A stretch of DNA of 64,000 nucleotides from Nocardia transvalensis NBRC 15921 (GCF_000308875.1 NZ_BAGL01000033.1:62001-126000), one strand, 5' to 3'. Shown: positions 40,378 to 49,230, counted from the stretch's first letter. Made by a program: numbers and translations. The notes: generated by a model from the sequence alone, not told the origin.

Positions 40378-41604
40378 ATGAGCACCACGGTTCCCGTCCC
40401 GCACGGTCTCCCCATGAACCGCGACGCGGGCCCGTTCGACCCGCCCGGCGAGATCACCCGCCTGCGGGACGCCCGCCCGGTCAGCCCCATGGTCTTCCCC
40501 GACGGCCACGAGGGCTGGCTCGTCACCGGCTACGACGCGGTCCGCAAGCTGCTGGCCGACACCCGCTTCAGCTCGCGCCTGGACATCGGCGTGGTGCACA
40601 CGCCATACGAGGTTCCGGGCATGCCCGTCGCCACCGAGCCGTCGCCGCAGATGCCCGGAATGTTCATCGCCATGGACCCGCCGGACCACACCCGGCTGCG
40701 CCGCAAGCTCGTCGGCGCCTTCACCGCGCGGCGCATGAAGATGCTCGAGGACCAGATCGTCGAGATCGCCGAGCGGCAGCTGGACGAGATGGCGAAGCTC
40801 ACCCCACCGGTCGACCTGGTCAAGGAGTTCGCGCTGCCGATGCCCTCGCTGGTGATCTGCGAACTGCTCGGCGTCCCCTACGAGGACCGGGCGACCTTCC
40901 AGGTCAACTCCGCCAAGTTCCTGGTCAAGGACCAGTCGCTGGAGGAGAAGATGGGCGCGTTCGGCGCGATGAACATGTACCTGGCCGGACTGGTCACCGG
41001 TAAGCGCGCCGAGCCCGTGGACGACATCCTGTCGGATCTGGCGCGCGACGAGGACATCAGCATCGAGGAGCTGACCGGCGTCGCCTTCCTGTTGCTGCTC
41101 GCGGGCCATGAGACCACCGCGAACATGTTGGGGCTGGGCACGTTCGCGCTGCTGGAGAATCCGGGAGAGCTGGCGAAGCTGCGGGCCGACGCGGATCTGG
41201 TTCCCGACGCGGTCGAGGAGCTGATGCGCTACCTGACCGTCGCCGACATCTTCTACCGCTACGCCACCGAGGACATCGAACTCGGCGGCGAGACGATTCC
41301 GGAGGGCTCGACCGTCGTGGTCTCGCTGCTGGCCGCCAACCACGATCCCGCGCGCTTCGAGAACCCCGACACCCTGGACGTGCACCGCAACGCGCGCGGC
41401 CACCTCGCCTTCGGGCACGGTGTCCACCTGTGCCTCGGCCAGCAGCTGGCGCGGGTCGAGATGCGCGCCGGGTTCGCCGGCCTGCTGCGCCGCTTCCCGA
41501 CCCTCGAACTCGCCATCCCCGCCGCGGACGTGAAACTCAAGTCCGACATGAACATCTACGGCGTGCACGAACTCCCGGTCACCTGGACGGAGACGGCCGG
41601 GTGA
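40378..41604 (+). CDS. Cytochrome P450
   Basis: 408 residues from ATG 40378, which follows GAAAGGA. All bacterial class I P450 landmarks are present: I-helix LLAGHETTANM (about 240), the ExxR motif in EELMRYLT (about 280), and the haem-binding loop FGHGVHLCLGQQLAR with the axial cysteine near C352. The start (PVSPMVFPDGHEGWLVTGY) and FSSR resemble CYP105/CYP107-type enzymes of secondary metabolism. No ferredoxin or reductase gene is adjacent, so electrons must come from elsewhere. The upstream SARP array puts it under the neighbouring activator. Substrate unknown; oxidation of the exported compound is a reasonable guess. Confidence 0.95.
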   Translation: MSTTVPVPHGLPMNRDAGPFDPPGEITRLRDARPVSPMVFPDGHEGWLVTGYDAVRKLLADTRFSSRLDIGVVHTPYEVPGMPVATEPSPQMPGMFIAMDPPDHTRLRRKLVGAFTARRMKMLEDQIVEIAERQLDEMAKLTPPVDLVKEFALPMPSLVICELLGVPYEDRATFQVNSAKFLVKDQSLEEKMGAFGAMNMYLAGLVTGKRAEPVDDILSDLARDEDISIEELTGVAFLLLLAGHETTANMLGLGTFALLENPGELAKLRADADLVPDAVEELMRYLTVADIFYRYATEDIELGGETIPEGSTVVVSLLAANHDPARFENPDTLDVHRNARGHLAFGHGVHLCLGQQLARVEMRAGFAGLLRRFPTLELAIPAADVKLKSDMNIYGVHELPVTWTETAG

Positions 41605-41607
41605 GGG

Positions 41608-42495
41608 CTACGGGCGCAGGACGGAGACCAGGAAGTCGGCCTGATCGTAGACGGCCTTCTCGAACCAGTCGTCGAAGTAGATGTCGAAATGGCCGATCGG
41701 ATAACGCTTCACGACGGCGTGCTTGGTGCGCTCGGCGGCCTTGAGGGTCGGGCCGATCGGGGCGACCGAATCGTCGTCGCAGATCGCGTACATCACCGGC
41801 ACCTTGATGTTCTTGGTGCGGCGGGCGGGGGAGTCGAACACGGTCGACAGTCCGACGCGGGCGGCGACCTTCGGCTGGTACTGCGAACTCTCCTCGGCCA
41901 GGCGGCCGAAGCCCTCGGGCACGTCCGAGGCGCTCATCAGCGCCGACGACCGTTTCCGCCCGGCCAGCCGCACCCCGACCGGCTTGCGGCGGATCGGCCC
42001 CACCAGCAGATCGGTGACGGCCACGGTGCCGGTCTTGAACAAGGCGATCGGCCCCTTCGCCCGCGCCGAGGCCCATCCGCTGGTGAACGGGCACTGGGCG
42101 ACGACGGCCGCGAGATAGTCGTCCTCGTGCGCGATGGATAGCACGTGGCCGCCGCCGAACGAGGTGCCCCACAGGGCGATTCGCGTCGCGTCGAAGCCGC
42201 GCAGGGTGCGGGCGAAGGCGATCGCGGCACGCCAGTCCTCCCGCTGCCGGCCGATGTGGATGAGCTGGCGCGGCTTACCGCCGCTCGCGCCGAAATGCCG
42301 GTAGTCGAAGACCAGCACACCCATTCCGGCGGTGGCGAATCGCCGCGCGTAGCGGTCGAGGCCCATTTCCCGGTCGGCACCCAATCCGTGTGCCATGATC
42401 ACCAGCGGCCGCGGCTTCGGGGGACCGTCCGGCCGATAGAGCCACGCTGCACATTGTTCGCTTCCCGAAGGGAACCCCACCTCGACACGCTCCAT
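41608..42495 (-). CDS. Alpha/beta hydrolase
   Basis: 295 residues. LVIMAHGLGADREMGLDRYA provides the oxyanion turn, GTSFGGGHVLSIA the nucleophile elbow (Ser about 111, in GxSxG form), a DDDSVAP segment the acid near 240, and GHFDIYFDDWF the catalytic His near 270. The fold resembles cocaine-esterase/dienelactone-hydrolase-like or polyketide-editing hydrolases. It converges with the P450 gene with only 3 bp between stops and so borders the SARP island. Substrate unknown; may belong to the same pathway but its promoter region shares no SARP array. Confidence 0.88.
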   Translation of the reverse strand: MERVEVGFPSGSEQCAAWLYRPDGPPKPRPLVIMAHGLGADREMGLDRYARRFATAGMGVLVFDYRHFGASGGKPRQLIHIGRQREDWRAAIAFARTLRGFDATRIALWGTSFGGGHVLSIAHEDDYLAAVVAQCPFTSGWASARAKGPIALFKTGTVAVTDLLVGPIRRKPVGVRLAGRKRSSALMSASDVPEGFGRLAEESSQYQPKVAARVGLSTVFDSPARRTKNIKVPVMYAICDDDSVAPIGPTLKAAERTKHAVVKRYPIGHFDIYFDDWFEKAVYDQADFLVSVLRP

Positions 42496-42760
42496 GGCGA
42501 AATACGGTAACGCGTTGCGGGATCGGGCGCTGACCTGGACCCCTGTCTACGGCGGCGGGCGCGCGGGCGAGCCGACACGCTCGGTGTTTCGCGTTTTCCG
42601 GGTGGGGTAATAGTCAAGAGCCGTTACTCTCGATCCGCCCGAATTGCCTTCGGTCGCAAGCGGGGATCTCACCACCGGTAGCTCTGTGAACAGGTGCGAT
42701 GCCGGTCGTCGAGGGGGTCGCGCGCGGGCCCCGAGATCGAGGACGGCAGAATGGTGGCAG

Positions 42761-43149
<389 letters not shown>

Positions 43150-43165
<16 letters not shown>

Positions 43166-43584
43166 CCCCCTTCTCCCGGCTGTCCGGACCGGTCGACCTC
43201 GACAACGAGGATGCCCGCTATGCGATTGCCGAGGCGGGCGATGCGCGGGGTGTCGGCGGGGGCGTGGCGGGGGTGGAGGATGCGAGGCTTGCGGGCCGTG
43301 AGGGTGCTCCCTCGGTAGTGGATCCGGGCCTGGCCCGCGCTGACCACGTTTCTCGCCCAGTTGGTTTCGCCGTGGAGCAGGACCACCGCCATGACCTCGC
43401 CCCTGCGGAAGATCGAGACGGGGGTCTGGTATTGGGTGCCGGATTTTCGGCCGACGTGGTCGATGACCGCGAAGCCGGGGAGGGCCGGGGCCAGGCGGCG
43501 CATCCAGGGATCGAGGAGGCGGGCGCCCAGGCGGTCGGACCAGTGGGGGAAGTAGCGCGGGAGCGGGCCGACGGTGGTCGTCAT
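43150..43584 (-). CDS. Deazaflavin (F420)-dependent nitroreductase-family protein (DDN-like)
   Basis: 144 residues from ATG 43584; an upstream ATG at 43662 would add 26 residues that look unlike the family. FAVIDHVGRKSGTQYQTPVSIF and VVLLHGETNWARNVVSAGQ (both partly quoted) are characteristic of the split-barrel F420-binding DDN/FDOR family. In relatives the enzyme transfers hydride from F420H2 to quinones or nitro compounds. The last codons, RSGQPGEGGRVGL and the TAA, are read from the complement of the RNase P RNA 3' end, so the C-terminus is shaped by that overlap. No other F420 genes nearby. Confidence 0.85.
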
Positions 43585-44067
43585 TTCGCCAGGGTAGGGA
43601 GTGGGGCGGGACCGGACATCCTTCCGGAGAAGGAAATCGGTGGCTTCGGCCGGACCGGTCACCGATCCAGCCGGGGCGACACGGGTGCGGGCGCGCGGGC
43701 GAGTTCACCATCGACCAGGCGGGCATCGTCGCACCGGGGAACGGGGCGGTCGGGCGCGGAAGCGTCCCCGTCTACTTCGGGGCTCGAAAGTCGTGTCGCA
43801 CAGGCGCATTATCGAGAGGGAACGCCGCGAAATCGGGGCGAAAGGGACCTACGGACCGACCTGTCCCTCTGTTCCGGATTCGTAGCGACGGACGGGCAAA
43901 CGAACCGTCCAGTGCGGATACGGTCCGGGCGTGATGGCAGCGAAGTGTCGCGCGCCGGGCGGGGGTGGTCATACTGAGTGGGTATGCATCGATGTCGGCG
44001 CGGCCGAGCGGGGAATTCAGCGTTAGCCCGCCGGATGCGGCACAGACTAGGCAGTATCGTGTGCCGG
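43585..44067. other. Divergent intergenic region, no gene recognised
   Basis: About 480 bases between the DDN-like gene and the TrpF-like gene, carrying both promoters. Short frames are present but their codon use and composition do not look coding. A short dyad CATAC-N7-GTATG at 43970-43986 lies 80 bp before the TrpF-like gene. Nothing else recognised. Confidence 0.5.
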
Positions 44068-44766
44068 ATGATCTACGTCCGAGCGAAGATCTGCGGTATC
44101 CGGAGCGAGTCCGATCTCCGGGCCGCGGTTGCCGCAGAGGCCGATGCGGTCGGATTCATCTCGGGCACCACGCATTTCAGCGAGGACGTGCTCTCCGCGG
44201 AGCGGGCGCGCGTGCTGTCGCGGCTGGTGCCGACGACCACCGACCGCGTGCTGGTCACCCATCTCACCGACGCCGACGAGGTCCTGCGGCTGGCCGACCG
44301 CATCGAGGTCGACTGCATCCAGTTGCACGGCCTGATCACCCTGGACACCGTCCGTGCCGTCCGCGCGGGCGCCGACGGCCGCCGGGTGATCCGCGCGGTG
44401 CACGTCACCGGGCCGCAGGCCATCGGCGCGGCGGTCGCCGTGGCCCCGGACTGCGACGGGATCGTGCTGGACTCACGCTCGGCCGACCGGCTGGGCGGCA
44501 CCGGCCGCACCCACGACTGGTCGATCAGCGCGCGCATCGTGAACACCTTCGCGGGCACCGGTTTTCCGGTGATGCTCGCGGGCGGCCTCAATCCGGGCAA
44601 TGTCCGGGCCGCGATCGAGGCGGTCCGCCCGGCCTGGGTCGACGTCAACTCCGGCCTCGACGACCGCCACGGCGACAAGGACGGCCCGGCCTGCGATCAA
44701 TTCGTCAGGGCGGCACACGGCGTCGCGGCGCCGACCGCTGTTCTAGCCCGACCGCCAGCAGAATGA
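44068..44766 (+). CDS. Phosphoribosylanthranilate isomerase (TrpF)-like protein
   Basis: 232 residues from ATG 44068. A TIM-barrel of the TrpF family: KICGI (catalytic cysteine, residue 8), CIQLHG near 90, the second catalytic Asp in GIVLDSRS near 134, GGTGRTHDWS, LAGGLNPGNVRAAIEAV and WVDVNSGLDDRHGDKDG (substrate-phosphate loops). Both catalytic residues of TrpF are kept. Actinobacteria normally lack a separate TrpF because PriA (HisA/TrpF) does both reactions, so this paralogue is unexpected and is away from trp genes; secondary metabolism is one possible context. Its 3' end overlaps the convergent transporter gene by 62 bp. Confidence 0.85.
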   Translation: MIYVRAKICGIRSESDLRAAVAAEADAVGFISGTTHFSEDVLSAERARVLSRLVPTTTDRVLVTHLTDADEVLRLADRIEVDCIQLHGLITLDTVRAVRAGADGRRVIRAVHVTGPQAIGAAVAVAPDCDGIVLDSRSADRLGGTGRTHDWSISARIVNTFAGTGFPVMLAGGLNPGNVRAAIEAVRPAWVDVNSGLDDRHGDKDGPACDQFVRAAHGVAAPTAVLARPPAE

Positions 44767-45571
44767 GCACCCCCGCGGCCGCCGTCGCGGCGGTCAGCCG
44801 GGTCTCGGTGCACACAGTTCCGACCAGCGCCGCCACCACCGCCTCGTTGAGTCCCACGATGCTCGCCGTCGCCGCGTCCAGCCACCGCAGCGCCTGCCAG
44901 TAGAGGGCGAATCCGGGACCGAGCAGCAGCGCGCCCACCGCGGCCAGCTCGGCCGCCACCGTCGGCCGCGGCGGATCGAACGCCAGCAGCGGGCTGCTCG
45001 CGGCCCCCGCCACCAGCAGTTGCAGTCCGGCCGAGGTGATCGTGTGGTTCGGCCCGGCCGCACGGACGATCAGGCTGACCAGGGCCGCCACGCACGCCGC
45101 GCTACCGAGGGCCAGCAGGCAGCCCGCGATCGCCGCACCCGCGTCGCGTCCGGCCGCGTGCCGCCCGGTGACCAGCCAGATGGCCGCCGCGACCAGCATC
45201 AGCTCCAGCAGCACCGGCACGCTCGGTGCCCGCCGCCCGCGTACCAGCGCCGCGGTGATGATCAGCACCGGCGCGGCCAGATGCAGAGCGACCACCACGG
45301 GCAGCGGGCCGATCCGCAGCGCGGCCACGTACAGCGCGAGATTCGCCGTCTCCAGACCGCCCAGCTTCAGGTACAGCCCGGGGCGCGCCCGGAACGCCGC
45401 CCACGGCCGCTCCCCGCACAGCCGGGCCAGGACCAGCAGCGTCACCGCGCCGCCCAGCGCCACCAGACCGGCGGTGGTGGGCGCGGCGAGGACCGCGAGC
45501 AGTGCGCTGGAGGTGCCCCACAGACAGGTCACGGCCGCCATCAGAGCGAGCGGGGCCAGCGGGGCGGTCAC
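44705..45571 (-). CDS. DMT-superfamily (EamA-like) transporter
   Basis: 288 residues from GTG 45571 with about ten hydrophobic segments, the two-times-five layout of EamA/RhaT permeases (LALMAAVTCLWGTSSALLAV at the start; SIVGLNEAVVAALVGTVC in the last third is the conserved helix 9). Likely exports a metabolite through the inner membrane. It starts 5 bp after the stop of the squalene-cyclase-like gene on the same strand, so both form an operon. The 3' end overlaps the TrpF-like gene antisense by 62 bp. An apparent fused frame with the upstream gene is a reading-frame accident. Confidence 0.85.
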   Translation of the reverse strand: MTAPLAPLALMAAVTCLWGTSSALLAVLAAPTTAGLVALGGAVTLLVLARLCGERPWAAFRARPGLYLKLGGLETANLALYVAALRIGPLPVVVALHLAAPVLIITAALVRGRRAPSVPVLLELMLVAAAIWLVTGRHAAGRDAGAAIAGCLLALGSAACVAALVSLIVRAAGPNHTITSAGLQLLVAGAASSPLLAFDPPRPTVAAELAAVGALLLGPGFALYWQALRWLDAATASIVGLNEAVVAALVGTVCTETRLTAATAAAGVLILLAVGLEQRSAPRRRVPP

Positions 45572-45576
45572 GGTGA

Positions 45577-46890
45577 CTACGTGAGCAGGAAACTGATCAC
45601 CGGCAGCACGAGGGCGGTGAACGCGGCGAAGACCGTCGCGGCCACTCGTCGTTTCGGCAGTCGCGGGAAACGGGTGGCGATACCGCCGTAGGCGCCGAGC
45701 GCGATCAGCGCCGTGCCCCACACGACCAGACCGCGGCTGCCGATCTTGCCGAGGGCCTGGTCGAAGCCGACCGCGAGCGCGAAGACGGTGGCCCCGGCCG
45801 CTGCGCCGATCAGCAACAGCGCCTCGCCCGCAGCGGAATTCATCAGCATGCGCCGGCCGCGGAGCGTCCCGACCGTCTGCGGGTCGCTGTGGTGGGCGCC
45901 GTCGGCGCGGCAGATCTCGTCGTAGACCTTGGCCGGATTGACCCGCTCGTTGATCGCGGGACGCACCTGTAGCAGCGCCTCCAGCGCCTGGGTGGTGGCG
46001 TACGAGGTGACCGGGCCCTCGGTCGAGATGCGGAATCCGCCGCGGTAGATGGCCAGGGCGTCCACCTCCTGCATCTCCAGCAATTCCACGATCGCCGCGC
46101 GCACCGCCGGATCGAAGATCGTGCTGCTGTCGGCGGACACCACCGCGCCGATCGCCAGGTGCAGCGTGAGATGGCGCCAGGTGTCGACGAGGTCGTCGCG
46201 GCGGAAGATCTCGGTATCGATCTCGTACTCGTTGCGGCGCAGGCCGGTCAGCAGCCGCTTGACCGCCAGCGTGCAGGCGCGCTCGGCCTGCTTGTCGCCG
46301 ATCGCCGCGATCTCCGGGCGGGCCAGGACCGTCGCGATGTGCGCGGCGGCGTACATGGGCAGCGAGCGCGGCTCCTGGAACACCGCCGCGACCAGGTACG
46401 CGATACCGCGCGAGATCGCCTGGTGCCGTTCGCCGTCGGCCGCCTCGCCGCCGATCAGGGCCACGACCGCCGAGGAGGTCGCCGTGACCGACACCGGGCC
46501 GAGGAAGCCCGACATCCGCCACCCGCCGGTCTCCGAATCCTGTTGATCCAGCAGGGAACGCACGGCGCCCGACAGTCCGGGATCGGACTCCTCGACGCCC
46601 AGGCAGCGCAGCGCGCGCACCCGCCACGCCACGTCTATCGGGGTGCGGAAATACCATTCGTCGCCGCTCGGGCGCTCGACCACGGTCGCCCGGACCAGGG
46701 CGGCAACCTTTGTGGCACGCGGGATCTCACACCCGGCACGGTGCAGGACACAGACCACCTCGGCGGTGTTCTGCGGGTTGGGCGGCACATCGGGTATCCA
46801 GCCCCAGCCGGCGCCCCCGCTGAGGTGCGGGATCTGGCTGCTGCGCAACCACTCCACCGCCATCCGGATGCGCTCGTCAATGTTCGACAC
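45577..46890 (-). CDS. Prenyltransferase/squalene-cyclase-repeat protein with C-terminal membrane anchor
   Basis: 437 residues from GTG 46890 (behind GGAAGG). The first 360 form alpha-alpha toroid repeats of the terpene-cyclase/prenyltransferase superfamily: MAVEWLRSSQIPHLSGGAGW, LLDQQDSETGGWRMSG, GGFRISTEGPVTSYATTQAL are QW-like or repeat elements. The aspartate motif DxDD of squalene-hopene cyclases is not visible, so catalysis by that route is unlikely. The C-terminal 90 residues hold three hydrophobic helices (LLLIGAAAGATVFALAVGF, GLVVWGTALIALGAYGGI, ATVFAAFTALVLPVISFLL). The next gene in the operon is a DMT transporter. Function not recognised. Confidence 0.7.
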   Translation of the reverse strand: MSNIDERIRMAVEWLRSSQIPHLSGGAGWGWIPDVPPNPQNTAEVVCVLHRAGCEIPRATKVAALVRATVVERPSGDEWYFRTPIDVAWRVRALRCLGVEESDPGLSGAVRSLLDQQDSETGGWRMSGFLGPVSVTATSSAVVALIGGEAADGERHQAISRGIAYLVAAVFQEPRSLPMYAAAHIATVLARPEIAAIGDKQAERACTLAVKRLLTGLRRNEYEIDTEIFRRDDLVDTWRHLTLHLAIGAVVSADSSTIFDPAVRAAIVELLEMQEVDALAIYRGGFRISTEGPVTSYATTQALEALLQVRPAINERVNPAKVYDEICRADGAHHSDPQTVGTLRGRRMLMNSAAGEALLLIGAAAGATVFALAVGFDQALGKIGSRGLVVWGTALIALGAYGGIATRFPRLPKRRVAATVFAAFTALVLPVISFLLT

Positions 46891-47302
46891 GGCCCTTCCG
46901 CCTTTGGAACACGGCCCCGCAAACTCGCGATGGGGCGCTGGTAACTGCCACGCTACCCGGAAGGTCCGACACGCGGAGCGGACTGGCGAACGCCCTAATG
47001 AGTTGGTGGCGAACATATTTCGTTTACGTATCACGAACGGATCGGTCGGCTGGATTCAGGAATTCCCGTCGATCCGGTAGGGGGCGAAAGGGATCCGCCG
47101 CCGGAACGGACAGTATCCGGCGGATTTCCGGGCAGGCCGCGTATCACGCTGCTACGCAAAGCGTTCGGCGCGTGACGGGAATCGGACCGCTCCGCGTTCG
47201 AATTGCAATCTCGGCCGTGCGTCCGGCGGCCGTTCCTGTCGGAGGGCTGTGCCACGATGGCGGGGTGTCCGGCCGCCGGCTCCGATGCGAGGAGAGTTCC
47301 CG
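46891..47302. other. Divergent intergenic region, no gene recognised
   Basis: About 410 bases between the cyclase-like gene and the alpha/beta hydrolase. It must contain both promoters. An A/T-richer patch near 47000-47040 (AACATATTTCGTTTACGTATC) is the likeliest promoter zone. No structured RNA or repeat is seen. Confidence 0.5.
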
Positions 47303-48121
47303 ATGGATATCCCCACAGCTCACACCCTGCCGGTCCCCGGCGCCACGCTCTACTACGAGATCCGCGGCAGCGGCCCGCTCGTGCTGCTCGTTCCGGGCGG
47401 TAACGGGGACGCGGGCTTGTTCGACGGCGTCGCCGAACTGCTCGCCGACCGGTACACGGTGGTGTCCTACGACCGGCGCGGTTTCTCCCGCAGCCCCTGC
47501 GACGGCGAGCCGCAGCGCCGTGTCGACCTGGACGCCGAGGACGCCGCGCTGCTGCTGGCACACCTCGCCACCGACCCCGCCCACGTCCTCGGCAGCAGTT
47601 CGGGCGCGATCGTCGCCCTCGAACTGCTGGCCCGGTATCCCGGCCGGATCCGCACGCTGGTGGCCCACGAGCCGCCGCTGACGAGCCTGCTCCCCGACGG
47701 CGCGCGGTGGCTGGCGTTCTTCGACGAGGTGTACGAGACCGACCGCCGGGAGGGCGCCCCGGCGGCGATGGCCAAATTCACCGCGGGAGTGGGCATGCGT
47801 GCCCAGCCGTCACCCCCTGCGGACCTGCCGCCGGAGCTGGCCGCCCGCATGGCGCGAATCCAGCAGAACATGCGGTTGTGGATGGCACAGGAACTACGCG
47901 GATTCCCCGGCCACGAGATCGATCCCGAGGCGCTGCGCCCCGCGGCCGACCGGCTCGTACTCGGCGTCGGCGCCGATTCCCGCGACACCATGCCCGCCCG
48001 CCCGAACGCGGAACTCGCGCGGCGGCTGGGCCTGCACGTGGTCGAATTCCCCGGCGACCACGTCGGATACCTCACCAGCCCAGCCGAATTCGCCGAGCGG
48101 CTGGCCAAGGTCCTGCACTGA
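47303..48121 (+). CDS. Alpha/beta hydrolase
   Basis: 272 residues from ATG 47303, preceded by GAGGAGAG. YEIRGSGPLVLLVPGGNGDAG holds the oxyanion region, GSSSGAIVALELL the nucleophile elbow (Ser about 98), and the final FPGDHVGYLTSP the catalytic His (about 254). Family includes epoxide hydrolases, lactonases and haloperoxidase-like esterases. It is followed after 18 bp by a strong hairpin. No close functional partner except the divergent cyclase-like operon and the convergent small-peptide gene. Substrate unknown. Confidence 0.87.
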   Translation: MDIPTAHTLPVPGATLYYEIRGSGPLVLLVPGGNGDAGLFDGVAELLADRYTVVSYDRRGFSRSPCDGEPQRRVDLDAEDAALLLAHLATDPAHVLGSSSGAIVALELLARYPGRIRTLVAHEPPLTSLLPDGARWLAFFDEVYETDRREGAPAAMAKFTAGVGMRAQPSPPADLPPELAARMARIQQNMRLWMAQELRGFPGHEIDPEALRPAADRLVLGVGADSRDTMPARPNAELARRLGLHVVEFPGDHVGYLTSPAEFAERLAKVLH

Positions 48122-48138
48122 GAGGTCCGGAAACAGCG

Positions 48139-48167
48139 GCGGCGGCACCCGAATCGGGTACCGCCGC
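48139..48167. terminator. Hairpin between convergent hydrolase and small peptide genes
   Basis: GCGGCGGCACCCG (48139-48151) pairs with CGGGTACCGCCGC (48155-48167) around a 3-base AAT loop; 12 of 13 pairs match. It lies 18 bp after the hydrolase stop and 38 bp from the stop of the convergent 31-codon gene, so it probably ends both transcripts. Confidence 0.8.
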
Positions 48168-48204
48168 GTGTCCGGCCGATCGGCCGGTGAAGCGTGGGAC
48201 GTTC

Positions 48205-48300
48205 TCAGCCGGCCGGGCTGATCACGAGGATCTGCGCCCAGTAGGCGGCCTGCTCGGGGCCGAGCAGTGGCAACAGGTAGTCGTAGACGATGGACGACAT
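48205..48300 (-). CDS. 31-residue hydrophobic peptide gene
   Basis: ATG 48300 is preceded by AAGGGAG with 11-base spacing. The peptide starts MSSIVYDYLLPLLGPEQAAY and ends WAQILVISPAG; it is hydrophobic with a central Pro-Glu-Gln stretch, has no positive N-terminus and no cysteine, so it is neither a standard signal peptide nor a lipoprotein. A good terminator follows. It is too short for usual gene finders. It might be a membrane micropeptide or a RiPP-like precursor, but no maturation enzyme is adjacent. Function unknown. Confidence 0.55.
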   Translation of the reverse strand: MSSIVYDYLLPLLGPEQAAYWAQILVISPAG

Positions 48301-48881
48301 ACGGTGCGGAACTCCCTTGTTTCTCGACGATGGGGACAAAGAGCGCGCATGGTCGGGTAAGGATGTCCCCCGACGCGCTCGCGCAACAGTAACAGCGCGC
48401 GGGAGTCATCGCACTACCAGCGGAAATCGGCCGCGAACCGGCAGTCGGTGGGGTATCTGTCTGTTCTGTCCGGAAGCTCCCGGTATCTCCGAATTCATAG
48501 CGTCCGGCTCTTGATCAACGGCTCGTGACCGATGTCACCGCGTGACGACAAGGGCGGTCCGGCTGCCGCCGAGTTGCCGAACCGCCGCTACGGCCGCCGG
48601 AAGTCGACCGTCCGGTACCTGAGGGTGTGGTGGGCTTCGTCCGCAGGTACTCGAGGCCTGGATGCACGTGCAACGGCCGACGCGCCGGGCGGGACTCGCG
48701 GAAACCGGCCATGTACCGGCGAGAACGGACACAGGCTCGCACGTCCGGCGTTGTTATCGGCTCTTAACTGGCCGTATGGGTGATCGACGTCATACAGTGT
48801 TGCGCGTTGGAAAGTTTCGTTGCTGGGGGTGGCAACGGGGCTGTGGGTGTCTACGAACGTAGGAAAGCAGGTTCTGTCTCT
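48301..48881. other. 580-base intergenic region, no gene recognised
   Basis: Between the 31-residue peptide gene and the secreted protein gene, which diverge here. It contains a GTATG-N12-CATAC dyad at 48774-48795, about 90 bp upstream of the secreted-protein start, and locally A/T-rich tracts near 48750-48765. Short frames in this region do not look coding. No RNA motif recognised. Confidence 0.5.
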
Positions 48882-49214
48882 ATGCGAGTAGTTCGCAAGC
48901 TGGTTGCCGGTGCGTTGATCGCCGGGGCTGCTTCGGTTTTGGGTGTGCTGGGGGCCGGGTCCGCGAATGCGGTCGCGGTGACTCCGCTACCGGGCGGGGT
49001 GAAGGTCGACCTCACGCCGGCCGATACCCAGTGGGTGCACCAGTCGCACATCGGTCAGGCCATCTCGGGTCTGCCGCATCCGTCCGCGTCGTCGTTCGGG
49101 CAGTCGCTCGACTCGGCGGCCGGGCTGTCGTCGCAGTATCCGGACGGTCGGGTCGTGTTCACCGTGTACGGGCCGTTCGACCAGTTGAACGGCACCATGC
49201 TGGCGCTGCAGTAG
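48882..49214 (+). CDS. Small secreted protein (110 aa)
   Basis: ATG 48882 follows AGGAAAGCAGG. The N-terminus MRVVRKLVAGALIAGAASVL has two arginines, a lysine and a hydrophobic core, with a likely signal-peptidase I site after SANA (about residue 29). The mature 80 residues are enriched in Ser, Gly and Pro (LPHPSASSFGQSLDSAAGLS) with one WVHQSHIGQAI helix. No cysteines, so no disulfides and no lipid anchor. Probably a secreted or envelope protein of the Nocardia type; function unknown. The RNB-domain gene begins 16 bp downstream. Confidence 0.8.
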   Translation: MRVVRKLVAGALIAGAASVLGVLGAGSANAVAVTPLPGGVKVDLTPADTQWVHQSHIGQAISGLPHPSASSFGQSLDSAAGLSSQYPDGRVVFTVYGPFDQLNGTMLALQ

Positions 49215-49230
49215 TTTCAGCGCGACAGGC

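Noticed and set aside
43772..43972. 66-codon minus-strand frame upstream of the TrpF-like gene
   Set aside because: Arg-rich with no motif, no ribosome-binding site, and codon bias unlike neighbours.
44705..46657. A single 650-codon fusion of transporter and cyclase-like frames
   Set aside because: The upstream part of that frame is out of register with the cyclase-like gene, whose own frame has toroid repeats and ends 5 bp before the transporter start.
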